64,000 nt of DNA from Collinsella sp. (GTDB taxonomy: Bacteria; Actinomycetota; Coriobacteriia; Coriobacteriales; Coriobacteriaceae). Below are positions 35,136-43,737 of the stretch, in pieces (the first letter of the stretch is position 1; every line of letters begins with the position of its first letter). Under the pieces are notes generated by a model. The model worked only from the letters and a program-made list of their open reading frames with translations, was not told the origin of the DNA and made no database searches. Both the position numbers and the translations under genes were made by a program. Location of the stretch: positions 22,611-86,610 of the forward strand of contig DXZQ01000009.1 in NCBI GenBank assembly GCA_019419585.1, given 5' to 3'.

Positions 35136-36341
35136 ATGACCGCAACCGCACCCGCAGCACCGGCAAAGGTGTACTTCACCAACCTGCGCACGCATGCTCG
35201 CGAGAGTCAACTCGACAAGCTCAAGCGCCTCATCCGTCGCGCCGGTATTGAGCAGATCGACTTTGAGAACAAGTTCGTCGCCATTAAGATTCACTTTGGC
35301 GAGCTGGGCAACCTGAGCTTTTTGCGCCCCAACTACGCCCGCGCCGTCGCGGATGTCGTGAAGGAGCTGGGCGGCAAGCCCTTCCTCACCGACTGCAACA
35401 CGCTCTATGTGGGTAGCCGCAAAAATGCGCTCGAGCACATCGACACCGCCTACCAGAACGGCTTTACCCCGTACGCCACGGGCTGCCAGATCATCATCGC
35501 CGACGGCCTCAAGGGCACCGACGAGGCGCTCGTCCCGGTCGAGGGCGGCGAGTACGTGCGCGAGGCAAAGATCGGCCAGGCACTCATGGATGCCGACATC
35601 GTGATTAGCCTCACCCACTTTAAGGGCCATGAGCAGGCCGGCTTTGGCGGTGCCATGAAGAACCTGGGTATGGGCGGCGGTAGCCGTGCCGGCAAGATGG
35701 AGCAGCACGCCGCTGGCAAGCCGAGCGTCGATACCACCAACTGCGTTGGCTGCCGTGCCTGCGAGAAGATATGCGCGCACAGCGCCATCACGTTTGACGG
35801 TACGCGTGAGCGCGAGCTTGCCAACGGCAGCACTCGCACGGTTCACGTGGCTGCCATCGACCACGATCGCTGCGTGGGCTGCGGACGCTGCATTGCGGCG
35901 TGCAACCAGGACTGCATCAAGCCCGACTATGATGCCGCGGCCGACGTACTCAACTACAAGATCGTCGAGTACACCAAAGCCGTCGTCGACGGCCGCCCGA
36001 GCTTCCACATCTCGCTTGCCATGGATATCAGCCCCAACTGCGACTGCCATCCCGAAAACGACACGCCTATCGTCAACGATATCGGCATGTTCGCGAGCTT
36101 CGACCCGGTCGCCATCGATCAGGCCTGTGCCGATGCCGTCCTGGCATCCGAGCCGCTGCCTAACACCGAGCTTACCGACAGCGCGGCCAAGATGGAGCAT
36201 AATCACGAGCATCTGGAGGGCGAGCAGGCCAAGGACCCCTTCTGCATCACGCATCCCGACACCGACTGGCGCGCGTGCATCGCGCATGCCGAGAAGATCG
36301 GCCTGGGCACGAGCAAGTACGAGCTCATCGAGGTCAAGTAG
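35136..36341 (+). CDS. DUF362 iron-sulfur protein
   Basis: The 401-residue protein begins with a DUF362 domain (about 10-190; FVAIKIHFGELGNLSFLRPN, DADIVISLTHFKGHEQAGFG and GMGGGSRAGKMEQH). It then has two [4Fe-4S] ferredoxin motifs starting at Cys203 (CVGCRACEKIC) and Cys246 (CVGCGRCIAAC), and a C-terminal part with more conserved residues (DISPNCDCHPEND). Proteins of this build are widespread in anaerobes and thought to be electron-transfer or metal-cluster proteins, but no function is firmly known. It is monocistronic, with a terminator-like hairpin about 50 bases downstream. Confidence 0.88.
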   Translation: MTATAPAAPAKVYFTNLRTHARESQLDKLKRLIRRAGIEQIDFENKFVAIKIHFGELGNLSFLRPNYARAVADVVKELGGKPFLTDCNTLYVGSRKNALEHIDTAYQNGFTPYATGCQIIIADGLKGTDEALVPVEGGEYVREAKIGQALMDADIVISLTHFKGHEQAGFGGAMKNLGMGGGSRAGKMEQHAAGKPSVDTTNCVGCRACEKICAHSAITFDGTRERELANGSTRTVHVAAIDHDRCVGCGRCIAACNQDCIKPDYDAAADVLNYKIVEYTKAVVDGRPSFHISLAMDISPNCDCHPENDTPIVNDIGMFASFDPVAIDQACADAVLASEPLPNTELTDSAAKMEHNHEHLEGEQAKDPFCITHPDTDWRACIAHAEKIGLGTSKYELIEVK

Positions 36342-36388
36342 CACCTAACCATTGGACATATCAAGCGCTTTTGTAGTGCAACGTTAGT

Positions 36389-36427
36389 AAAAGCCACCCG
36401 CGAGCACAGTGCCCACGGGCGGCTTTT
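36389..36427. terminator. Bidirectional terminator between DUF362 and hydrolase genes
   Basis: A 12-base stem with one mismatch (36389-36400 with 36416-36427) is bounded by AAAA and TTTT. It lies between two convergent genes. Confidence 0.85.
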
Positions 36428-36473
36428 CGGAAGTGCTAGGGAGTCAGATAGACCAGTAAACCGTGCTATTTGC

Positions 36474-37439
36474 CTAAAAATACTCGCCGAGGAAGTCGTC
36501 GACCGTATTCCAGTAGAGCTCGGGGTCGACTTGCGCGCTCTTGGCGTGGGTGGCGCCGTGGATAGTGAGCTTCTGTTTAACCTTGCTGGCGCACGCCTCG
36601 TAGTTTTGGTCGAGCATGCTGTACGGTACAAAGGTGTCTTGGTCACCGTGGATAAAAAGCATGGGAACCGTCGCGCGCTTGAGCTGTTCCACGCTGCTCG
36701 CCTTATGAAAGTCGTAGCCTGCGCGCACGTTGCACACCAAGTTTGCTACATCGAGCAAGGGAAAGCTGGGCAGCCCGAACACGTCCTTGAGCTGCAGAGA
36801 AAACTCGTCCCAAACACTCGTATAACCACAGTCTTCGATAATGCATTTCACGTTTGCGGGCAGAGATTCCCCCGCGACGTCCATGGCGGTTGCCGCACCC
36901 ATCGACTCGCCAAAGACCAGGATGCGCGCCTCGGGGTCAGCCTGAACGATCCGCCCAATCCATGCAACGACATCGAGCCGCTCGGGCCAGCCCATGCCGA
37001 TATAGTCGCCGCCGGAGCGCTCGTGGGCGCGGGCGGCGGGTGCGAGTACGTTCATGCCGCGGTCGTGGAATCGTTTGACGTATCGGGCCATGCCGATGGG
37101 CTCGTCGGTATATCCATGCAGGCAGACGGCGTAATCGTGGGTGTTCTCCGAGGCGGCAAAATACCAAGCGGAGAGCTCGGTTCCGTCATCTGCGGTGAGG
37201 CTGCTGCTCTCGCGATTCTTTTTAAACCATGCCCGCGCCTCGGTGTCCTCGGCATCCGGCTGCTCACCTTCTTTGTCGTCCTTGCCGTCCTGCATCATCT
37301 TCATGGTGTATGGCGCGCGGGGATTCAGCGCGAAGTCAAACAGAAAGTTGCCGGCAAATCCGAACAGCGCAATGACAACCACCAGTGCAACGATGCCGGC
37401 TATCTTGAGCTTTCGATGGGAATGTGCGTTTTGAGCCAT
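36474..37439 (-). CDS. Membrane-anchored alpha/beta hydrolase
   Basis: The 321-residue protein has an uncleaved N-terminal membrane helix (about 12-33, IAGIVALVVVIALFGFAGNF), a charged linker, and an alpha/beta hydrolase domain. The nucleophile elbow is GESMG (Ser179), the acid is Asp268 in HGDQDTF, and the base is His298 in GATHAK. The domain should face outside the cell. It resembles the YqkD/BEM46-type serine hydrolases, for which substrates are mostly unknown (esters or peptides). The gene is alone and divergent from hlyIII. Confidence 0.88.
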   Translation of the reverse strand: MAQNAHSHRKLKIAGIVALVVVIALFGFAGNFLFDFALNPRAPYTMKMMQDGKDDKEGEQPDAEDTEARAWFKKNRESSSLTADDGTELSAWYFAASENTHDYAVCLHGYTDEPIGMARYVKRFHDRGMNVLAPAARAHERSGGDYIGMGWPERLDVVAWIGRIVQADPEARILVFGESMGAATAMDVAGESLPANVKCIIEDCGYTSVWDEFSLQLKDVFGLPSFPLLDVANLVCNVRAGYDFHKASSVEQLKRATVPMLFIHGDQDTFVPYSMLDQNYEACASKVKQKLTIHGATHAKSAQVDPELYWNTVDDFLGEYF

Positions 37440-37625
37440 GCGGTATTCTCCTATAAGATGTTAATACATCAACATTTAATGCAAGCGCATTATGGACGTT
37501 CACCGTTGATGCGTCAACAGGCAAAGAATGGGTAAACAAAGGGTCACGTATGGTGCAAATTTCGCACGCACCCAGACGCTTTGATATAGTGTTGAGAACT
37601 CTTTACGTTGGAGGATGTAACCGGC

Positions 37626-38309
37626 ATGTCCGATTCGAGCGACAGTTCTAAACCGCGACCCAAGGCCGCGGCCGTTCCACACTACACGGTGGGCGAGGAG
37701 ATCATGAACTCCGTCACCCATGGTGTCGGCTGCCTGCTGGGTATCGCGGGCCTGGTGCTCCTGATCGTATTCGCTGCCCTGCGCGGCGGAGGCCCGGCCC
37801 ACATGGCCGCGGCGATTGTCTATGGCGTCAGTATCATCCTCGAATACTTGGCCTCCACGCTCTATCACGCGATTCAGCCTGCGCGCGCCAAGCGCGTGTT
37901 TCGCATCATCGACCACAGCTGCATCTACCTGCTCATAGCCGGCAGCTATACGCCGTTTTGCCTCATCACGCTCGCAAACGACGGTGGTCCCGTGCTGTTC
38001 TTTGCCGTATGGGCCATCGCCATCGTCGGGATTGCCCTCGAGTGCTTTTTGCGCGAGCGCCAGCCGCATTGGGTAAGCGGCCTGGTCTATCTGCTGATGG
38101 GCTGGCTCGTCGTCTTTAAGCTACCCGAGCTCGTGTCGCTGCTCAACCCCGTGGCACTTGCCCTGCTCGCCGTCGGCGGCGTGTGCTATACCGTGGGCGT
38201 GCCGTTCTATATCGCGAAAAACGTGCGCTATCTGCACAGTGTTTTCCACTTGTGGGTGCTCGCCGGCAGCATCTTCCAGTTCATGGCGGTGATCCTCTTC
38301 GTAATCTAG
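37626..38309 (+). CDS. Hemolysin III family membrane protein
   Basis: The 227-residue protein has seven membrane helices and the hallmarks of the PAQR/YqfA/HlyIII group. These are NSVTHGVG in the first helix region, STLYHAI, DHSCIYLLIAGSYTPF and a late His (LHSVFHLW). Those His, Asp and Ser residues make a zinc site in related receptors with hydrolase-like activity. The cellular role in bacteria is not settled. The ATG at 37626 lies 11 bases after GGAGG. A TTG 18 bases upstream is less likely. Confidence 0.9.
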   Translation: MSDSSDSSKPRPKAAAVPHYTVGEEIMNSVTHGVGCLLGIAGLVLLIVFAALRGGGPAHMAAAIVYGVSIILEYLASTLYHAIQPARAKRVFRIIDHSCIYLLIAGSYTPFCLITLANDGGPVLFFAVWAIAIVGIALECFLRERQPHWVSGLVYLLMGWLVVFKLPELVSLLNPVALALLAVGGVCYTVGVPFYIAKNVRYLHSVFHLWVLAGSIFQFMAVILFVI

Positions 38310-38417
38310 CGACCGCGCCCACGGCCCCGCTCACACGGGCGACCGGCGCAATTGCCCTATCCGCCACCTACGCTTACGACCTGACGTCCCGAATCTTGGA
38401 GGTTCGAGAAACTCCCG

Positions 38418-39791
38418 ATGGACATAACCATCTCCCTTATCACTACCCTCGTTTTGACCCTCATCAACGGCTACTTCTCTATGTCCGAGATGGCGCTCAC
38501 CACGGCCAAGCGCGCCGTGCTGGAGCATGAGGCCGAGGAAGGCGACAAGCGCGCCGAGCGTGCCATTAAGCTGGCCGCCGACTCCGACCAGCTGCTCGCC
38601 ACCATCCAGGTCGCCATCACGCTCGTGGGCTTCGCCTCGTCCGCCGTCGCCTCGACGAGCCTGTCCGACCCGCTTGCCACGTGGCTCATGAGCTTTGGCA
38701 TCGCGCCGCTCTCCGCTATCGCGCGCGGCCTGGCGCCGGTCATCATCACCGTCGCGGTCGCCTTCGTGTCCATCGTGATCGGCGAGCTCGTCCCCAAGCG
38801 CATCGGCCTGGCCAATGCCGAGGGCGTGTCCAAGCAGGTCGTGGGCCCGCTTTCCGTGTTCCAGAAGATCGCCCGTCCGCTCGTGTGGCTGACTGGCGCT
38901 TGCTCCGATGGCCTGGCCCGCATCTTGCGTATCAAGAGTGCCGACGACCGTCAGAACGTCTCGGAAGAAGAGATCAAGTACATGGTCTCGGAGCAGGACG
39001 ACCTGCTCGACGAGGAAAAGCGCATGATCCACGAGATCTTCGACCTGGGCGACACCGTTGCCCGCGAGGTCATGGTGCCGCGCGTGGACACCACCATGTG
39101 CGAGGACGACGAGACGGTCGCCAGCGTGCTATCCACCATGCGCCAGACCGGCTTCAGCCGCATCCCCGTCTATCACGAGGACCCCGACAACGTCGCGGGC
39201 ATCGCGCACATCAAGGACCTGATCCAGCCCGCGCTCGACGGCAAGGGCGACCAGCCCATCGCCGGCTTTTTGCGCGACGCCACCTTTGTGCCCGACACCA
39301 AGGACATCCTGCCGCTGCTGTCCGAGATGCAGACCTCGCACGACCAGATCGTGGTCGTCGTGGATGAGTACGGCGGCACGGCCGGCATCATCACCATCGA
39401 GGACATCGTCGAGGAGATCGTGGGCGAGATCGAGGACGAGTTCGACCCCGACAACAAGTACCTCACGCGCCTTTCGCGCCGCGAGTGGCTCGTTGATGGG
39501 CGTTTTTCGTGCGATGACGCGATTGAGCTTGGTTGGCCGCTTGAGGAAAGCGATGATTATGAGACCATCGCCGGCTGGATTTTGGAGCTTTGCGACTCGG
39601 TGCCCGACATCGGAGAGGTGTTTGAGGTCGCGGGGTACAAGTTTAAAGTGCAGTCGATGCGTGGCCAGCGCATCTCGCTCATTCGCGTGATCGCTCCGGC
39701 CGAAACCGATAAGAAGGATTCCGAGTCTTCGGTAGACGAGCCGACGACGTCGGGTGCGGGTTCCGCGAATCCGCACGACGGCGACGAGTAG
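38418..39791 (+). CDS. CNNM/CorC-type protein (DUF21, CBS pair, CorC_HlyC domain)
   Basis: The 457-residue protein has the domain order DUF21 transmembrane region (about 1-190; LVLTLINGYFSMSEMALTTA is the typical first helix), a CBS pair (about 210-330; VPRVDTTMCEDDETVASVLS and VDEYGGTAGIITIEDIVEEI) and a C-terminal CorC_HlyC domain (about 350-440). An acidic disordered tail follows. This group includes CNNM/CorC proteins implicated in Mg2+ or Co2+ homeostasis and nucleotide-regulated export. The spacing to GGAGG is long, but the first helix requires this start. Another Mg-related pair lies 4 kb downstream. Confidence 0.92.
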   Translation: MDITISLITTLVLTLINGYFSMSEMALTTAKRAVLEHEAEEGDKRAERAIKLAADSDQLLATIQVAITLVGFASSAVASTSLSDPLATWLMSFGIAPLSAIARGLAPVIITVAVAFVSIVIGELVPKRIGLANAEGVSKQVVGPLSVFQKIARPLVWLTGACSDGLARILRIKSADDRQNVSEEEIKYMVSEQDDLLDEEKRMIHEIFDLGDTVAREVMVPRVDTTMCEDDETVASVLSTMRQTGFSRIPVYHEDPDNVAGIAHIKDLIQPALDGKGDQPIAGFLRDATFVPDTKDILPLLSEMQTSHDQIVVVVDEYGGTAGIITIEDIVEEIVGEIEDEFDPDNKYLTRLSRREWLVDGRFSCDDAIELGWPLEESDDYETIAGWILELCDSVPDIGEVFEVAGYKFKVQSMRGQRISLIRVIAPAETDKKDSESSVDEPTTSGAGSANPHDGDE

Positions 39792-39815
39792 GACAAGGAA
39801 GAGTAGGGGAGAGTT

Positions 39816-40649
39816 ATGGCAGGCCTGTTCAACATCCTTAAGGTCACCGTCAGCGAGGACAAGATCTGCGCGCACGTGCTGGTGAACCCCGGCATGCCGC
39901 TCATGACCTCGGAGGATATCGAGGCCACGGCGCGCGTGTACTACCTGGTGCCGGCGATTGCCAAGCACCTGTGCCTGGGCGATTCCGGCCGCGAGTTCCA
40001 GGACTGCATGGGTCAGACCGAGCTCTGCCACCTGCTGGAGCACGTGACGGTCGAGCTCATGAACGAGACCGGTCTTGCCGGTAGCATCTCGTGCGGCCGC
40101 ACGCGCGTAAGCGAGCATGACGAGCGTGTCTTTGAGGTCGAGCTTTCGTGCCCCGACGACGCACTGGCCATCGGTGCGCTGTCGTCGGCCACCTTTATGA
40201 TGGACTGGGCGTACCTGCACGCCGACCAGCCTGCCCCCGACGTGGAAGGCACGGTCGCGGGCCTGCGCAACCTGGTGCTGGGCATGCGCGCCGAGGCCGA
40301 GGGCAAGGATCCTCACGAGGCCGTCGCCGCTGCGAACGGCGAAGATGCTGCCGAGGACGAGGGCGCTGACGAGGGCGATGTGCCGGTCGACGCCGAGCCC
40401 GTTGCCGATGCGACCGCCGAGCCCGTTCCCACCGAGCCCCAGGGCGTCCCCAACTTTGACGACGAGCCCCAGGTGGCGATTGATACCGAGGGCGCGGTTG
40501 CCGAGAACCACGAGGCCTCCGCTGCCGTCTTTGGCGGTGCGGCGACGGTTCCGGCGGGACCTGCGCATGAGGGCGGCCTGCCGCTCGTGGACGGCGCCGG
40601 CGAGGACCCGGGTGCCACGGTGGCCATGCCGGCTATGCCTCAGGAGTAG
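39816..40649 (+). CDS. Stand-alone cyanophycin-synthetase-N-like domain protein with acidic tail
   Basis: The 277-residue protein starts with a folded ~165-residue domain whose ELCHLLEHVTVELMNETGLA resembles the E-x-x-H-L-x-E-H-x-x-L-E-L motif in the N-terminal domain of cyanophycin synthetase and related proteins. Unlike those enzymes it lacks the ATP-grasp and Mur-ligase-like domains. The rest (about 170-277) is an acidic, Ala/Pro/Glu-rich tail with low complexity. It lies 24 bases after the CNNM gene and may be co-transcribed. I do not know its function, and the resemblance is by motif only. Confidence 0.65.
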   Translation: MAGLFNILKVTVSEDKICAHVLVNPGMPLMTSEDIEATARVYYLVPAIAKHLCLGDSGREFQDCMGQTELCHLLEHVTVELMNETGLAGSISCGRTRVSEHDERVFEVELSCPDDALAIGALSSATFMMDWAYLHADQPAPDVEGTVAGLRNLVLGMRAEAEGKDPHEAVAAANGEDAAEDEGADEGDVPVDAEPVADATAEPVPTEPQGVPNFDDEPQVAIDTEGAVAENHEASAAVFGGAATVPAGPAHEGGLPLVDGAGEDPGATVAMPAMPQE

Positions 40650-40728
40650 GCCTACGCGTTTATCACCATCACGTACCTGCGCCTTTGCCGTACGCAGATG
40701 AGCGGAGCGGCAAGTGATGCGCTGCGGG

Positions 40729-40734
40729 TATAAT
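40729..40734 (+). promoter_or_regulatory. Consensus -10 box (TATAAT) upstream of the YtxH gene
   Basis: A perfect TATAAT lies 51 bases before the ATG at 40786. The -35 region about 17 bases upstream is poor (AGCGGC-like), so the promoter may need an activator or rely on the -10 alone. Confidence 0.55.
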
Positions 40735-40785
40735 GGACAGCATTCAAACGGTGGGCACCGACGTGCCCGCAGGAGAGGAATGATC

Positions 40786-41175
40786 ATGGGTAAGACTTTC
40801 AGCTTTGTCTCCGGCGCACTTTTTGGTGCTGCTGCTGGCGCTATTATCGGTGTTGCTCTGGCCCCACGCTCGGGCGCCGAGACCCGCGCCATGGCTGCCG
40901 ATATCGCCAACGACGCCTGGGACAATATGCGCGACACCTACGAGCACAGCGCCGAGGAGGCCCGTGCCGCGGTGAATGACTTTGGCCCGATGGTCGACGC
41001 CAAGACTGACGACCTACGCGCCAAGGTCGACCTGGCCCGCGAGCGCATGGACCAGCTGCGCGAGCAGCTCAACGACGCCATTTCGGGCGGCAACGTGACG
41101 CCTGCCGCCGACGTCGTGGTCGAGAACGCCGTCGAGGCTGATGCCGAGGCTGCGGAGCCCTCGACCGAGGCATAA
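40786..41175 (+). CDS. YtxH domain protein
   Basis: The 129-residue protein has an N-terminal glycine/alanine-rich hydrophobic segment (FVSGALFGAAAGAIIGVALA) typical of the YtxH family, followed by LAPRSGAETR and a long amphipathic helix (MRDTYEHSAEEARAAVNDFG onward). Family members are stress-related envelope proteins of unclear function. The ATG at 40786 is seven bases after GGAGAGG. An ATG six bases earlier is too close. Its stop overlaps the start of the PRC-barrel gene by one base, so the two are coupled. Confidence 0.82.
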   Translation: MGKTFSFVSGALFGAAAGAIIGVALAPRSGAETRAMAADIANDAWDNMRDTYEHSAEEARAAVNDFGPMVDAKTDDLRAKVDLARERMDQLREQLNDAISGGNVTPAADVVVENAVEADAEAAEPSTEA

Positions 41176-41930
41176 TGCGCGCCGGGGATTTTGTCGGCGC
41201 CAAGATCTATCGCAAGCCTACCGAGGACAAGCGCACCAAAAAGGACGGCACGCCGCGCAGCCCTAAAAAGCTCGGGAAGATTCACTTTCCGGTCTTTACC
41301 CCGGGCGGTACGCGTGTGGTCGGCTTTATGGTTCGCCAGTCCGATATCGCGGGCATGATCGAGCGTCCCGACCGATTCGTAGCGCTCGACGCCATTGGTG
41401 TCTACGAGGGCGCCATTGCGGTCGATGACGTTAAGGACACGTACGATGCCGCCGCCGCCAAGCGCCTCGACATCAACCTGGACGATTGCATCATCTGGGT
41501 CGGTATGGACGTGCGCACGGAATCGGGCGACGTCGTGGGCTATTGCTCGGACGTCGAGTTCAAGCCGCGCTCGGGCATCGTGCAGGCATTCTATGTGACC
41601 GCCGGTGCTGCTTCGAGTGTTTTGGTTGGTGACACGCAGATGCCGCCGACGATGCTGCGCGGCTACGAGAACGGCGCGATGATTGTCTCGGACGAGGTCA
41701 AGGCGCTCGGGTATTCGGGCGGCGCGGCCGCCAAGGCTGCCGAGGCCAGTGTCGTGGTGGGCGATAAGGTCAAGAAGGGCGCCAAGGTGCTCGATGACAA
41801 GGGATCGGTTGCCGTGGACAAGGGCAGTCGCGCACTGGGCAAGCAGCTCGGCAAGACGCGCGGCATGTTCAAGGCCTTTAAGGACGAATACCAAAAGGCG
41901 AGCGGAGGCTCGTCAAAAGCTACAAAATAG
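41175..41930 (+). CDS. PRC-barrel domain protein
   Basis: The 251-residue protein begins with MRAGDFVGAKIYRKP and contains a PRC-barrel-like fold (about 30-165), with repeated short beta segments such as RVVGFMVRQSDIAGM and GDVVGYCSDVEFKPRSGIVQ. The C-terminal 80 residues are Lys/Ala/Gly-rich (VVGDKVKKGAKVLDDKGSVA). PRC-barrels occur in ribosome maturation and photosynthetic reaction-centre proteins and often bind partners. Translational coupling to YtxH suggests a shared envelope or cell-division role. No clear function can be given. Confidence 0.75.
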   Translation: MRAGDFVGAKIYRKPTEDKRTKKDGTPRSPKKLGKIHFPVFTPGGTRVVGFMVRQSDIAGMIERPDRFVALDAIGVYEGAIAVDDVKDTYDAAAAKRLDINLDDCIIWVGMDVRTESGDVVGYCSDVEFKPRSGIVQAFYVTAGAASSVLVGDTQMPPTMLRGYENGAMIVSDEVKALGYSGGAAAKAAEASVVVGDKVKKGAKVLDDKGSVAVDKGSRALGKQLGKTRGMFKAFKDEYQKASGGSSKATK

Positions 41931-41951
41931 CGACGTACCAAATGATGGGAG

Positions 41952-41981
41952 GCAAGCCGGAGACCTGTTGCTCCGGCTTGC
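41952..41981 (+). terminator. Hairpin after the PRC-barrel gene
   Basis: An 11-bp perfect stem (41952-41962 with 41971-41981) is followed by TGTGTTTATG, a weak T-run. It may terminate the YtxH-PRC operon. Confidence 0.6.
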
Positions 41982-42002
41982 TGTGTTTATGGGGGAGGGC
42001 AT

Positions 42003-43409
42003 ATGCGCCAAAACGGATCCAACTTAAACGGGCGTTCGGGTACGCGTCCGACGGCGCGCCGCGATCTGGGGCAGCTGCCCAGCGGTCAGCGCCGTCGCCG
42101 CCGTAAGCCCGGCGCGATGTACCTCAACCATAGCCGCGGGTTTAGCGACCGCAGCGCGCGCATCGGCAACGGGCGCTCGCCGCGCCGACCGTCCCGTCTG
42201 CCCTATGCGCTCATCGCCGTGGGTTGCGCACTCGTGCTGTTTATCGCTGCCGTCGTGGGCTACGTCAACCGCAGCGTGGACGTGGAGCTCAACGGCCGGA
42301 AGACCGCGGTGCGCGTCGGCTCTACGCTGCAGAATCTCATCGACGACCAGGAGTTGACTGACACCTACGACGCAGGCGACCTGCTGGCCGTCGATGACAG
42401 CGTGCTCAAGCGCCATGGCGGCGAAAAGCTGTCGGTTAAGGTGGACGGCAAGCGCATAAAACAGGGCAAATGGGATAGCCGCGAACTTGAGGGTGGCGAG
42501 AAGGTGACGGTCAAGGATGGCCGTAACACCTACGAGAAGCATGAGGTTCAGGCTACGGTTATCGAGCCCAAGCTCAAGGTCGAGGGCACGGGCGCTATCG
42601 AGTATGTGCAGACATGGGGTGTCCAGGGCCGCTCCGAGGTGTGGGTCGGTGAGCAGTCGGGCAAGACGCAGGACCGCGGCGAGGTTGTGCCCGCCACCGA
42701 TTGCGTCGTTGCGTGCGCCAGCGTGGCGCCCAAGGGCAACAAAAAGTACGTGGCGCTGACGTTTGACGAGGGTCCGAGCGGCGCCACCAAACAGATCTTG
42801 CAGGTGCTCAAGGAAAAGGGCGTTACCGCGACGTTCTTCCTTTCGGGCGATGCGGCCGAGGCCTCGCCTGCCACGGCCAAGGCGATTGTCGATGCCGGGT
42901 GCGAGATCGGATCCAACAGCTACAGCGACGATTCGCTCAAGGGTCAGGACCGTGAGACGGTACGCGAACAGATCACGAAAGGCACCGATGCGATTAAGTC
43001 GGCGACCGGCGTGAAGACGATGCTGCTGCGTGCTCCCTACGCTGCCTTTGACGAGCAAAACTGGATTGATGCGATGGACCTGGTCTCCGCCGTGGTCTCG
43101 TGGAATATTGACTCGGGCGACTGGCTGCTCAACGGTGCCGACGAGCAGGTCTCAACGGTGCTCGATTCGGTGACGCCGGGCAATATCGTGCTGCTCACCG
43201 ATAGAGACGAATGCGCCGAGCAGACGCTCGAGGCGCTGCCGCAGATTATCGACGGTCTTGTCGCCGACGGCTACAAGATCGTGACGCTCAGCGACCTGGT
43301 CAAGACGGACACGTCGCTGAGCAAAAAGCTCACCTCGCTGACGAAGGTCACCATGCCTAAGGACGCCGTGTTCCCCCAACTTGCCGAGGACGATGACACC
43401 ACAGAGTAG
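42003..43409 (+). CDS. Membrane-anchored NodB-domain (polysaccharide deacetylase-like) protein, probably catalytically altered
   Basis: The 468-residue protein has a long arginine-rich cytoplasmic head (1-68), a membrane helix (about 69-90), an extracytoplasmic segment with ubiquitin-like/DUF348-type strands (VDVELNGRKTAVRVGSTLQN), and a NodB domain (about 250-440). Motif 1 is TFDEGPS (253-259, normally TFDDGP). Motif 2, which should supply two zinc-binding His (H-x3-4-H), reads GSNSYSDDSL (303-312) and has neither. Motif 3 is RAPYAAFDE, motif 4 SWNIDSGDW, and the late LHD motif reads LTD. The fold is clear, but the normal metal site is missing, so it may be an inactive binding protein or use another mechanism. 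The start follows GGGGGAGGG. Confidence 0.85.
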   Translation: MRQNGSNLNGRSGTRPTARRDLGQLPSGQRRRRRKPGAMYLNHSRGFSDRSARIGNGRSPRRPSRLPYALIAVGCALVLFIAAVVGYVNRSVDVELNGRKTAVRVGSTLQNLIDDQELTDTYDAGDLLAVDDSVLKRHGGEKLSVKVDGKRIKQGKWDSRELEGGEKVTVKDGRNTYEKHEVQATVIEPKLKVEGTGAIEYVQTWGVQGRSEVWVGEQSGKTQDRGEVVPATDCVVACASVAPKGNKKYVALTFDEGPSGATKQILQVLKEKGVTATFFLSGDAAEASPATAKAIVDAGCEIGSNSYSDDSLKGQDRETVREQITKGTDAIKSATGVKTMLLRAPYAAFDEQNWIDAMDLVSAVVSWNIDSGDWLLNGADEQVSTVLDSVTPGNIVLLTDRDECAEQTLEALPQIIDGLVADGYKIVTLSDLVKTDTSLSKKLTSLTKVTMPKDAVFPQLAEDDDTTE

Positions 43410-43520
43410 TCATTGGGTAGTCGTTTAAGAACGTCCCCAATGGCTATGTCACGGATACGTCAGCGTTTGGTATGCCTGCAATGTGCAGCGCATAAATTCG
43501 ATGCCGCAGAGCGATGCTGA

Positions 43521-43529
43521 TGCTATAGT
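43521..43529 (+). promoter_or_regulatory. Extended -10 promoter element upstream of the MgtE-like gene
   Basis: TGCTATAGT (TG-N-TATAGT) would place a start about 200 bases before the coding region, leaving a long leader. Confidence 0.45.
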
Positions 43530-43534
43530 TACTG

Positions 43535-43737
43535 CGGTTAATGAGGGTCAAGAGAAAGGTTACAGGTGAAATCCAAACCTCGACCATACAGTCGATGACC
43601 CCATGCAGGTGCTTTTTGCGCATGCACGGGGTGTAAGCGTCGAGCGGCGTGCCGCCCGCGCATGCGTATACATATCCAGAAGCCCCCGGACGCCGCACGC
43701 GCGGCCGCGTCCGGAGGAATAATGATGGGGAGCACCA
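43535..43737 (+). promoter_or_regulatory. Structured ~200-base leader of the MgtE-like gene, possible metal-sensing RNA
   Basis: The leader can fold into a three-way junction. P1 is GGGTCA with TGACCC (around 43545-43599). Inside it, AGGTT pairs with AACCT (flanking ACAGGTGAAATCC), and CGAC pairs with GTCG. Further hairpins follow near 43605-43630, and CCGGACGC/GCGTCCGG (about 43687-43713) stands just before the GGAGG and start region. Mg transporters often have riboswitches, but I could not match the sequence to the M-box, FMN or other known consensus. Confidence 0.35.

Noticed and set aside
43535..43737. M-box (ykoK) magnesium riboswitch or FMN riboswitch
   Set aside because: The conserved blocks of these RNAs are not visible. 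Only a short GGTGAAATCC-like word resembles them.
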